5,215 nucleotides of DNA from Pseudorhodobacter sp. (GTDB taxonomy: Bacteria > Pseudomonadota > Alphaproteobacteria > Rhodobacterales > Rhodobacteraceae). The notes beneath the pieces are model-generated. The model had not been told where the DNA came from and did not search any database. It worked only from the letters and a program-made list of their open reading frames with translations. Position 1 is the stretch's first letter. Each line of letters starts with the position of its first letter. Of this stretch, positions 1 to 5,215 are shown piece after piece. The stretch covers positions 1-5,215 of the forward strand of contig JAHEDL010000100.1 of assembly GCA_024641255.1 (NCBI GenBank). Reading direction: 5' to 3'. A program made the translations under genes and the position numbers.

Positions 1-87
1 GAACCCGAAGACGCGCGGCCTGACTTCCGGTTTGCATCCTTCGCCAGTTTCTACGACATTGCGCCCGAATTGCAGAGAGCGCCATGA
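1..87 (+). CDS. 3' end of an unidentified upstream gene (partial)
   Basis: Frame 1 is open from the window edge to a TGA at 85-87 and gives 28 residues, ending in FYDIAPELQRAP. The stop overlaps the ATG of the regulator gene (ATGA at 84-87), the usual arrangement of translationally coupled genes in one operon, and this is the main reason to believe it is a real gene end rather than chance. The product is not recognisable from so short a tail. The aromatic-rich ending followed by xAPEL loosely resembles the C-terminus of FGGY-family sugar kinases such as xylulokinase, which often accompany polyol operons, but that is a weak guess. The 5' part lies outside the window. Confidence 0.6.
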   Translation, partial: EPEDARPDFRFASFASFYDIAPELQRAP

Positions 88-1040
88 GCCGCATTGATCC
101 CGAACCCACGCTGAACGATGACGCCGCCCGCGCGGGCTGGCTGTATTACGTTGGTGGGCTAACGCAGGAACAAATCGCGGCAGAGCTGGGCGTTTCGCGC
201 CAACGTGCGCAACGTCTGGTCAGCCGGGCAATGGCCGAAGGCCTGATCCATGTCCGCCTTAACCATCCCATTGGTGCCTGCCTTGATCTGGAAGCCGCAC
301 TGACGGCGCGGTACGGCTTGACTCGCTGCCGCGTGGCGCCCAGCCTTGGGCAGGGCGCAGACCCGGTGCGCAGCATTGCGCCCGCGGCTGCCGCCGAAAC
401 CGAACGGTTTTTGCGCATGCCGGGCCCGTCGGTGATCGGTCTTGGCACCGGGCGCGCGCTGCGCAGCATGGTGGATGCCATGTCGCCGATGGATGCCGAA
501 CAACACCGACTGGTGTCGCTGATTGGCAATATTGCACCCGATGGGTCGGCCTCGTTCTTCGATGTCGTCATGCGTATCGCTGACAAGGTGCGTGCGCCGC
601 ACTACCCGATGCCGGTGCCTGTGATCTCGCCCACGCCCGCCGAAAACGCCGCATTCCACGCGTTGGGGCCGGTGAAGAAAGTCGTTGATCTGGCGCGTGC
701 CGCTGATGTCGTGATCGTCGGCGTTGGTCAAATGTCAAACGACGCGCCGCTGTTGAAAGACGGTTTCGTCACCCGGCAAGAGTTGGACGAGATGCAGGCC
801 GCCGGCGCGGTCGGCGAAGTGGCCGGTTGGGTCTATGATTCGGCTGGCATGTATCTTGATGTTGGCACCAACCGGCGCACTGGCGGCGTTCGGGTTGAAC
901 CGGGGCTTGATCGCCCGTCTATCGGAATTGCTGCAGGTGCAACCAAGGTTGCAGCGCTGGCAGCTGCCCTTAAATCCCGCATTATCAACGGCGTGGTAAC
1001 GGACGAACCCACCGCCCGTGCCCTTTTGACCCGCCGCTAA
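84..1040 (+). CDS. smoC: SorC/DeoR-family sugar-binding transcriptional regulator (SmoC-like)
   Basis: Cytoplasmic regulator of 318 residues, normal length for the SorC family. An N-terminal helix-turn-helix lies at about residues 26-55 (LTQEQIAAELGVSRQRAQRL, then an AEGLI turn), the typical LTQ.EIA..LGVSR pattern. The rest, about 62-315, is the sugar-binding (ISOCOT-fold) effector domain, shown by GLGTGRAL at 119-126, GVG at 213-215, the glycine/alanine-rich GIAAGATKVAALAAAL at 281-296 and the family-typical ending with VVTDEPTARALL. The ATG at 84 is chosen because it overlaps the upstream stop and leaves a normal N-terminus before the HTH; the upstream AGAGAG is only a modest ribosome-binding site, consistent with translational coupling. 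The gene lies directly before the polyol ABC transporter genes, so it most likely controls them in response to a polyol or a metabolite of it. Whether it activates or represses cannot be read from the sequence. The symbol follows the R. sphaeroides smo operon. Confidence 0.88.
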   Translation: MSRIDPEPTLNDDAARAGWLYYVGGLTQEQIAAELGVSRQRAQRLVSRAMAEGLIHVRLNHPIGACLDLEAALTARYGLTRCRVAPSLGQGADPVRSIAPAAAAETERFLRMPGPSVIGLGTGRALRSMVDAMSPMDAEQHRLVSLIGNIAPDGSASFFDVVMRIADKVRAPHYPMPVPVISPTPAENAAFHALGPVKKVVDLARAADVVIVGVGQMSNDAPLLKDGFVTRQELDEMQAAGAVGEVAGWVYDSAGMYLDVGTNRRTGGVRVEPGLDRPSIGIAAGATKVAALAAALKSRIINGVVTDEPTARALLTRR

Positions 1041-1058
1041 CCTTCGCAATTGCGGCGG
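1031..1058 (+). other. Small inverted repeat across the smoC stop codon
   Basis: CCGCCGC (1031-1037) and GCGGCGG (1052-1058) are perfect reverse complements with a 14-nt loop that includes the smoC TAA. A 10-bp palindrome, CGCAATTGCG (1045-1054), overlaps the right arm and would compete with it. The stem is followed by A5 and G4 rather than a T-run, so it does not look like an intrinsic terminator. It may have no function or act as a weak 3'-end structure. Some smoC transcription may therefore continue into smoE. Confidence 0.3.
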
Positions 1059-1068
1059 AAAAAGGGGC

Positions 1069-1097
1069 TTGACGACTCTGGGTCCGTTGTGAGCATT
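1069..1097 (+). promoter_or_regulatory. Candidate sigma-70 promoter for smoE
   Basis: CTTGACG gives a -35 element with five of six consensus bases (TTGACG, 1069-1074), the form common in alphaproteobacteria. The -10 is poor: the best 16-bp-spaced hexamer is GAGCAT (1091-1096), three of six matches. A rival pair is TTGTGA (1087-1092), 17 bp, GATGAT (1110-1115), four of six in each box. Both would start transcription within the 105-bp gap before smoE. A weak -10 would suit an activator-dependent or tightly controlled promoter. Location in this gap is likely; the exact boxes are uncertain. Confidence 0.45.
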
Positions 1098-1104
1098 TAC
1101 TCAC
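1089..1104 (+). promoter_or_regulatory. Palindromic operator candidate, GTGAG-N6-CTCAC
   Basis: A perfect 5-bp inverted repeat, GTGAG (1089-1093) and CTCAC (1100-1104), is separated by CATTTA. It falls on the -10 of the TTGACG promoter or on the -35 of the alternative promoter, where a bound regulator would affect transcription. Its position just upstream of smoE and just downstream of smoC makes SmoC the natural candidate binder. This is inferred from symmetry and position, not from a known consensus. Confidence 0.45.
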
Positions 1105-1107
1105 CAT

Positions 1108-1127
1108 GCGATGATTTGCTCATTCGC
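1108..1127 (+). promoter_or_regulatory. Second operator-like site with TGCTCA half-site
   Basis: TGCTCA (1117-1122) is the exact reverse complement of TGAGCA (1090-1095) in the first palindrome, and TACTCA (1098-1103) lies 19 bp upstream in the same orientation. Locally, GCGATGA (1108-1114) and TCATTCGC (1120-1127) form an imperfect palindrome with a one-base bulge. The repeated half-site suggests that more than one regulator dimer, or a tetramer, contacts the region, as is common for SorC-family proteins. It ends seven bases before the smoE Shine-Dalgarno. Confidence 0.35.
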
Positions 1128-1133
1128 TATCCA

Positions 1134-1140
1134 GGGAGGA
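1134..1140 (+). promoter_or_regulatory. Strong Shine-Dalgarno of smoE
   Basis: GGGAGGA ends five bases before ATG 1146. It fixes the smoE start there: the in-frame ATG at 1152 would be 11 bases away, and the in-frame TTG at 1050 has no such site and would place a charged stretch before the signal peptide. Confidence 0.85.
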
Positions 1141-1145
1141 TACCT

Positions 1146-2459
1146 ATGAAAATGACGCTTCGCGCGCTGCTTGGCGCGACGGCTTTGCTTACCCTGACGG
1201 GTATGGCATCGGCCGAAACCACCACCATCACCGTTGCCACCGTGAACAACGGCGACATGGTCCGTATGCAAGGCCTGATGGACGACTTCTATGCCAAGAA
1301 CCCCGACATCAAGGTCGAATGGGTCACGCTGGAAGAGAACGTCCTGCGCCAGAAAGTCACCACCGACATCGCCACCAAGGGCGGCCAATTTGACGTGCTG
1401 ACCATCGGCACCTACGAAGTTCCAATCTGGGGCAAAGCCGGCTGGCTGGTGTCGCTGAACGACCTTCCGGCAGATTATGATGCGGCAGACCTGCTGCCCG
1501 CCATCGCCGGTGGCCTGACGGTTGACGGCAACCTGTACGCGTCGCCGTTCTACGGCGAATCCTCGATGGTCATGTATCGCAAAGACCTGATGGATGCCGC
1601 TGGCCTGACCATGCCGGAAGCCCCGACTTGGGCCGACATCAAGACCGCTGCCGAAAAGATGACCGACAAGTCGAAAGAACAGTACGGCATCTGCCTGCGC
1701 GGCAAAGCTGGCTGGGGCGAAAACATGGCGTTCCTGACCGCGATGTCGAACTCGTTCGGCGCCAAGTGGTTCGACGAAAACTGGAACCCGCAGTTCGATC
1801 AGCAGCCGTGGAAAGACACGCTGAACTTCTACCTTGATCTGATGAACAACTACGGCCCGCCCGGCGCTTCGAACAACGGCTTCAACGAAAACCTTGCGCT
1901 GTTCCAACAAGGCCATTGCGGCATGTGGATCGACGCGACCGTTGCTGCGTCTTTCGTGACCGGCAAAGACAGCACCGTGGCCGACAAGGTCGGCTTCGCT
2001 TTGGCCCCCGACAATGGTCTGGGCAAGCGCGGCAACTGGCTCTGGGCATGGTCGCTGGCCATTCCGGCAGGCTCGGCAAAGGTTGACGCAGCGAAAGCCT
2101 TCATCAACTGGGCAACCAACAAAGACTACGCCGCCTTGGTCGCTTCGAAAGAAGGCTGGGCAAACGTGCCTCCGGGAACCCGTTCGTCGCTGTATGCGAA
2201 CCCGGAATACGCAAAGGTTCCCTTCGCCAAGATGACGCTGGACAGCATCAACGCAGCTGATCCGACCCATCCGACGGTTGATCCGGTTCCCTACACCGGC
2301 GTCCAGTTTGTTGCGATCCCGGAATTCCAGGGCTTTGCGACCGCAGTTGGCCAACAGTTCTCGGCAGCATTGGCTGGCACCACCTCGGCAGACGATGCCT
2401 TGGCTGCAAGCCAGGAACTGGTGAAAACTGAAATGACCAAAGCCGGTTACATCAAGTAA
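1146..2459 (+). CDS. smoE: Periplasmic sorbitol/mannitol (polyol)-binding protein of an ABC transporter
   Basis: Family 1 extracellular solute-binding protein of 437 residues that delivers a polyol to the SmoFGK transporter. Residues 1-23 are a Sec signal peptide: positive start (MKMTLR), hydrophobic core (ALLGATALLTLTG) and an ASA cleavage site, so the mature protein probably starts at E24. There is no lipobox cysteine, so it should be soluble in the periplasm. The mature part opens with the usual strand TTITVATVNNGDM, then FYAKNPDIKVEW, FDVLTIGTYEVPIW, and a hinge-region LYASPFYGESSMVMYRKDL. An aromatic-rich stretch follows (GKAGWGENMAF, KWFDENW, GNWLWAWSLAIP), as expected for a carbohydrate or polyol site. 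Only two cysteines exist, C183 and C258, and could form a disulfide. Sorbitol and mannitol are inferred from operon similarity to R. sphaeroides smo; arabitol or another polyol is possible. First transporter gene, directly behind the control region. Confidence 0.9.
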   Translation: MKMTLRALLGATALLTLTGMASAETTTITVATVNNGDMVRMQGLMDDFYAKNPDIKVEWVTLEENVLRQKVTTDIATKGGQFDVLTIGTYEVPIWGKAGWLVSLNDLPADYDAADLLPAIAGGLTVDGNLYASPFYGESSMVMYRKDLMDAAGLTMPEAPTWADIKTAAEKMTDKSKEQYGICLRGKAGWGENMAFLTAMSNSFGAKWFDENWNPQFDQQPWKDTLNFYLDLMNNYGPPGASNNGFNENLALFQQGHCGMWIDATVAASFVTGKDSTVADKVGFALAPDNGLGKRGNWLWAWSLAIPAGSAKVDAAKAFINWATNKDYAALVASKEGWANVPPGTRSSLYANPEYAKVPFAKMTLDSINAADPTHPTVDPVPYTGVQFVAIPEFQGFATAVGQQFSAALAGTTSADDALAASQELVKTEMTKAGYIK

Positions 2460-2466
2460 CCGCACT

Positions 2467-2501
2467 AGGGCGGGGCCGATCTCCCAAGGCGGCCCCGCCT
2501 T
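2467..2501 (+). terminator. GC-rich hairpin after smoE (leaky terminator or mRNA-stabilising structure)
   Basis: GGCGGGGCCG (2469-2478) pairs perfectly with CGGCCCCGCC (2490-2499), extended by one G-T and one A-T pair to about 12 bp, with an 11-nt loop. Only three Ts follow before CCC, so termination should be incomplete. It lies between the binding-protein and permease genes, where ABC operons often carry a structure that partly ends transcription or protects the upstream mRNA from 3' exonucleases, giving more binding protein than permease. The structure is clear; its exact role is inferred. Confidence 0.75.
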
Positions 2502-2537
2502 TCCCATTTCCAAGACCCACCCCGGAAGGAGCCTGTC

Positions 2538-3407
2538 ATGGCCACCGCGCACTCCCGCACCGCCGCCCGGTTGATGGTTTCCCCTGCAGTTATCCTGTTG
2601 TTTTTGTGGATGATCGTGCCGCTGGGGATGACGATTTACTTTTCATTCTTGCGCTACAACCTGCTGACGCCCGGCACATCCTTTGCTGGCTTTGACAACT
2701 ACTACTACTTCCTGACCCAAGCCGCGTTCTGGGACGCATTGCGCAACACCATCACCTTGGTTGTTGGCGTGCTGCTGATCACCGTGTTCGGCGGCATCGG
2801 CCTTGCGCTGTTGCTGGATCAGCCGATGTGGGGTCAAGGCATCGTCCGCGTCATGGTCATCGCGCCCTTCTTTGTCATGCCTACGGTTTCGGCACTGGTT
2901 TGGAAGAACATGTTCATGAACCCGGTGAACGGCATGTTTGCCCACATCGCCAAGGGTCTTGGGCTGCAACCCTATGATTTTCTGTCACAAGCCCCGCTTG
3001 CCTCGATCATCCTGATTGTAGCGTGGAGCTGGCTGCCGTTTTCCACCCTGATCCTGCTGACCGCGCTGCAAAGCCTTGACCGCGAACAGCAAGAAGCCGC
3101 CGAAATGGATGGCGCAAGCCCGCTGGCGCGCTTTTGGTATCTGACCATTCCGCACCTGACCCGTTCGATCACCGTGGTGATCCTGATCCAGACCATTTTC
3201 CTGCTGTCGGTCTTTGCCGAAATTCTGGTCACCACCAACGGCGGCCCCGGCACGGCGTCCACCAACCTGCCCTACCTCGTTTACGCGCAGTCCTTGCTGT
3301 CGTTCGACGTCGGTGGCGGTTCTGCTGGCGGCATCATCGCCGTCATCCTCGCAAACATCGTTGCCTTCTTCCTGATGCGGATGATTGGCAAGAACCTGGA
3401 GGCATGA
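2538..3407 (+). CDS. smoF: Polyol ABC transporter inner-membrane permease, MalF-type subunit
   Basis: Integral membrane permease of 289 residues, the first of two forming the channel for the polyol released by SmoE. Six hydrophobic segments are visible at about residues 12-38, 71-93, 102-126, 153-178, 210-232 and 263-284. The EAA loop that contacts the ATPase is EAAEMDGASPLARFWYLTIP, starting at E186 with the conserved glycine at G192, in its normal place between membrane segments 4 and 5. There is no large extra periplasmic loop as in E. coli MalF, so it is the compact form of the family. The ATG follows a strong AAGGAG (2526-2531) with six-base spacing, giving independent initiation after the upstream hairpin. 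The last codons contain the Shine-Dalgarno of smoG, and the genes are 3 bp apart, so the two permeases are probably translated in step. The general function is secure; the polyol specificity comes from context. Confidence 0.92.
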   Translation: MATAHSRTAARLMVSPAVILLFLWMIVPLGMTIYFSFLRYNLLTPGTSFAGFDNYYYFLTQAAFWDALRNTITLVVGVLLITVFGGIGLALLLDQPMWGQGIVRVMVIAPFFVMPTVSALVWKNMFMNPVNGMFAHIAKGLGLQPYDFLSQAPLASIILIVAWSWLPFSTLILLTALQSLDREQQEAAEMDGASPLARFWYLTIPHLTRSITVVILIQTIFLLSVFAEILVTTNGGPGTASTNLPYLVYAQSLLSFDVGGGSAGGIIAVILANIVAFFLMRMIGKNLEA

Positions 3408-3410
3408 CCC

Positions 3411-4241
3411 ATGGCCCGCAAAACCACCCAGACCCGCAAAGCCGTTGTCACCGCCTTGGCTTGGGCCATCGGTTTCCTGATCTTCTTCCCGATCTTGTGG
3501 ACCATCCTGATGAGCTTCAAGTCGGAAGGCGACGCCATCAAAGCCCCGCTTGATATGCTTGCCGCGCCGTGGAGCCTTGAAAGCTATGGCGAGGTGCAGA
3601 CCCGGTCAAACTATGCGCTGCACTTCTGGAACTCGGTGATCCTGTCGTTCGGCTCGACCCTGCTGGCCTTGGTGATCGCCATTCCCGCCGCCTGGGCGAT
3701 GGCTTTCGTGCCCGGCAAACGCACCAAAGACCTGCTGATGTGGATGCTGTCGACCAAGATGATGCCCGCCGTGGGCGTTCTGGTGCCGATGTATCTGATG
3801 TTCCGCGACCTTGGCCTGCTCGATAGCCGCTCCGGCCTTGTGGTGGTGCTGACGCTGATCAACCTGCCGATCGTCATCTGGATGCTGTATACCTACTTCA
3901 AGGAAATCCCCGGTGAAATCCTTGAAGCCGCCCGCATGGATGGTGCCTCGCTGCGCAGCGAGATTCTGTATGTGCTGACCCCGATGGCGATTCCCGGCAT
4001 CGCTTCGACCATGTTGCTGAACATCATCCTGGCCTGGAACGAAGCCTTCTGGACGCTGCAACTGACCACCTCTGACGCCGCCCCGCTGACGCAATTCATC
4101 GCCAGCTACTCGTCGCCCGAAGGTCTGTTCTACGCCAAACTGTCGGCCGCCAGCACCATGGCCATCGCGCCAATCCTGATCCTTGGCTGGTTCAGCCAGA
4201 AACAACTTGTCCGCGGCCTGACGTTCGGCGCCGTGAAATGA
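3411..4241 (+). CDS. smoG: Polyol ABC transporter inner-membrane permease, MalG-type subunit
   Basis: Second permease, 276 residues, a usual length for the MalG/CUT1 class, expected to pair with SmoF in the inner membrane. Hydrophobic segments lie at about residues 12-35, 74-99, 107-131, 141-162, 191-212 and 245-262. The EAA loop is EAARMDGASLRSEILYVLTP, starting at E172 with the key glycine at G178. The N-terminal WTILMSFKSEGD followed by a periplasmic stretch with SLESYGEV is typical of MalG-type subunits. The C-terminus SQKQLVRGLTFGAVK matches the conserved QR.LVRGLT.GAVKG-type ending of the family. Its ribosome-binding site, GGAGG (3398-3402), lies inside the end of smoF, eight bases before the ATG. 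smoK follows after 21 bp. Substrate assignment is by operon context. Confidence 0.92.
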   Translation: MARKTTQTRKAVVTALAWAIGFLIFFPILWTILMSFKSEGDAIKAPLDMLAAPWSLESYGEVQTRSNYALHFWNSVILSFGSTLLALVIAIPAAWAMAFVPGKRTKDLLMWMLSTKMMPAVGVLVPMYLMFRDLGLLDSRSGLVVVLTLINLPIVIWMLYTYFKEIPGEILEAARMDGASLRSEILYVLTPMAIPGIASTMLLNIILAWNEAFWTLQLTTSDAAPLTQFIASYSSPEGLFYAKLSAASTMAIAPILILGWFSQKQLVRGLTFGAVK

Positions 4242-4262
4242 AACTCCGGAAATGAGGCCAAC

Positions 4263-5215
4263 ATGGGCAAGATAACGCTTAAATCCGTCCGTAAATCTTT
4301 TGGCGACGTTGATGTCATCCCTTCGATCGACCTTGGTATCGAAGACGGCGAGTTCGTGGTTTTCGTCGGCCCGTCGGGCTGCGGCAAATCTACCCTGCTG
4401 CGGCTGATTGCAGGGTTGGAAGACACCACCTCTGGCACCATCGAAATCGACGGTGCCGACGCCACCAGCCTGCCGCCCGCCAAGCGCGGCCTTGCGATGG
4501 TGTTCCAGTCTTATGCGCTTTACCCGCATATGAGCGTGCGCAAAAACATCGCCTTCCCGCTGAAAATGGCAGGCATCGACCCTGCGGTGATCGAGCAGAA
4601 AGTGAACAACGCCGCCAAGGTGCTGAACCTGACCAGCTACCTTGATCGCCGCCCCGGCCAACTGTCTGGCGGTCAACGCCAACGCGTGGCCATTGGCCGC
4701 GCCATCGTGCGTGAACCGGCGGCCTTCTTGTTCGATGAACCGCTGTCGAACCTTGACGCGGCGCTGCGCGTTAACATGCGTCAAGAAATTTCCGAACTGC
4801 ATCAATCGCTTAAAACCACGATGATCTATGTGACCCATGATCAGGTCGAAGCCATGACCATGGCCGACAAGATCGTTGTGCTGAACGCAGGCCGCATCGA
4901 ACAGGTCGGCAGCCCGCTGGATCTGTATCGCAACCCGGCAAACACTTTCGTCGCCGGTTTCATCGGCAGCCCGAAGATGAACCTGATCACCGGTACCGAG
5001 GCGGCTAAGCACAATGCCACCACGATTGGCGTTCGCCCCGAACATCTTGACATCACCGCCGACGGTCCGTGGCACGGCACCGTTGGCCTGTCAGAGCATC
5101 TTGGCTCTGACACCTTCCTCAAAGTTGCCGTCGCAGGCATGGAGCCGATCACCGTTCGCGCGGGCGGCGACTTGAACCTGCGGCCCGGCGACAAAATCGG
5201 TCTGGCACCGCAGGC
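4263..5215 (+). CDS. smoK: Polyol ABC transporter ATP-binding protein (3' end beyond window)
   Basis: Cytoplasmic ATPase of the MalK/UgpC type that powers SmoFG; 317 codons are present and the frame stays open at the window end. All nucleotide-binding motifs are intact: Walker [10 protein letters not shown] (36-44), Q-loop Q82 in [11 protein letters not shown], signature LSGGQ (134-138), Walker B FLFDEP (155-160), D-loop SNLD (162-165) and H-loop H192 in [14 protein letters not shown]. After FIGSPKMN the C-terminal TOBE regulatory domain begins, with GVRPEH at 256-261. As remembered, R. sphaeroides SmoK is about 332 residues and shares the start MGKITL and the stretches [20 protein letters not shown] and [10 protein letters not shown], so about 15 residues are probably missing. 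The ATG at 4263 follows GAGG (4254-4257) by five bases. In the R. sphaeroides operon the next genes are the polyol dehydrogenases smoS and mtlK, which would be expected beyond the window. Confidence 0.93.
   Translation, partial: MGKITLKSVRKSFGDVDVIPSIDLGIEDGEFVVFVGPSGCGKSTLLRLIAGLEDTTSGTIEIDGADATSLPPAKRGLAMVFQSYALYPHMSVRKNIAFPLKMAGIDPAVIEQKVNNAAKVLNLTSYLDRRPGQLSGGQRQRVAIGRAIVREPAAFLFDEPLSNLDAALRVNMRQEISELHQSLKTTMIYVTHDQVEAMTMADKIVVLNAGRIEQVGSPLDLYRNPANTFVAGFIGSPKMNLITGTEAAKHNATTIGVRPEHLDITADGPWHGTVGLSEHLGSDTFLKVAVAGMEPITVRAGGDLNLRPGDKIGLAPQ

Noticed and set aside
1050..1145. In-frame N-terminal extension of smoE from a TTG at 1050
   Set aside because: It would run through the promoter/operator region, lacks a ribosome-binding site and would bury the signal peptide behind 32 residues. 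ATG 1146 has a near-ideal Shine-Dalgarno.
1101..2552. Long open frame of 483 codons on the - strand opposite smoE
   Set aside because: It is the mirror of a strongly codon-biased GC-rich gene. The translation is rich in R, H, G and V with no recognisable domain, and smoE on the + strand has a signal peptide, Shine-Dalgarno and family match.
3134..3553. Overlapping + strand frame across the smoF-smoG junction
   Set aside because: The translation is R/H/P-rich without domains, and both permease frames there are fully supported by membrane segments and EAA loops.
3606..5075. Long open frame of 489 codons on the - strand opposite smoG and smoK
   Set aside because: It spans two well-supported genes, has a low-complexity H/R/G/Q-rich translation and no domain. 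It is a by-product of third-position GC bias.
1..5215. Mobile elements, CRISPR arrays, tRNA or rRNA genes, phage or defence genes
   Set aside because: No repeat arrays, transposase-like proteins, terminal inverted repeats or RNA gene signatures were seen. Gene spacing is tight and everything reads as one catabolic operon.

Overview
The window looks like chromosomal DNA from an alphaproteobacterium of the Rhodobacteraceae type. It is moderately GC-rich with GC-favoured third positions, and its gene order and protein sequences match, from memory, the sorbitol/mannitol (polyol) operon described in Rhodobacter sphaeroides: smoC-smoE-smoF-smoG-smoK, followed there by the dehydrogenases smoS and mtlK. 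No database search was possible, so gene names rest on recognised families, recalled similarity (strongest for SmoK) and gene order.

Layout, all on the + strand. Positions 1-87 hold the last 28 codons of an unidentified upstream gene, whose TGA overlaps the ATG of the next gene. Positions 84-1040 encode a SorC/DeoR-type sugar-sensing regulator (SmoC). Positions 1041-1145 are the main control region, with a TTGAC-type -35, a GTGAG-N6-CTCAC palindrome, a further TGCTCA half-site and a strong Shine-Dalgarno. Positions 1146-2459 encode the periplasmic polyol-binding protein (SmoE) with a Sec signal peptide. Positions 2460-2537 contain a very stable GC-rich hairpin. Positions 2538-3407 and 3411-4241 encode the two inner-membrane permeases (SmoF, SmoG), 3 bp apart. 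Positions 4263-5215 encode the ABC ATPase (SmoK), cut off by the window end about 15 residues short of the usual length.

The genes form one import system. SmoE captures a hexitol or pentitol in the periplasm, SmoF and SmoG form the channel, and a SmoK dimer docks on their EAA loops and powers transport. SmoC probably senses the polyol or a product of it and controls the smoE promoter. The hairpin after smoE is placed as in many ABC operons, where it raises binding-protein output relative to the membrane components.

I see no mobile element, CRISPR array, RNA gene or sign of horizontal transfer. All genes are intact apart from the two cut by the window edges. This is a recognisable catabolic transport operon; the points worth a second look are its regulatory DNA and the identity of the upstream gene, not a new system.
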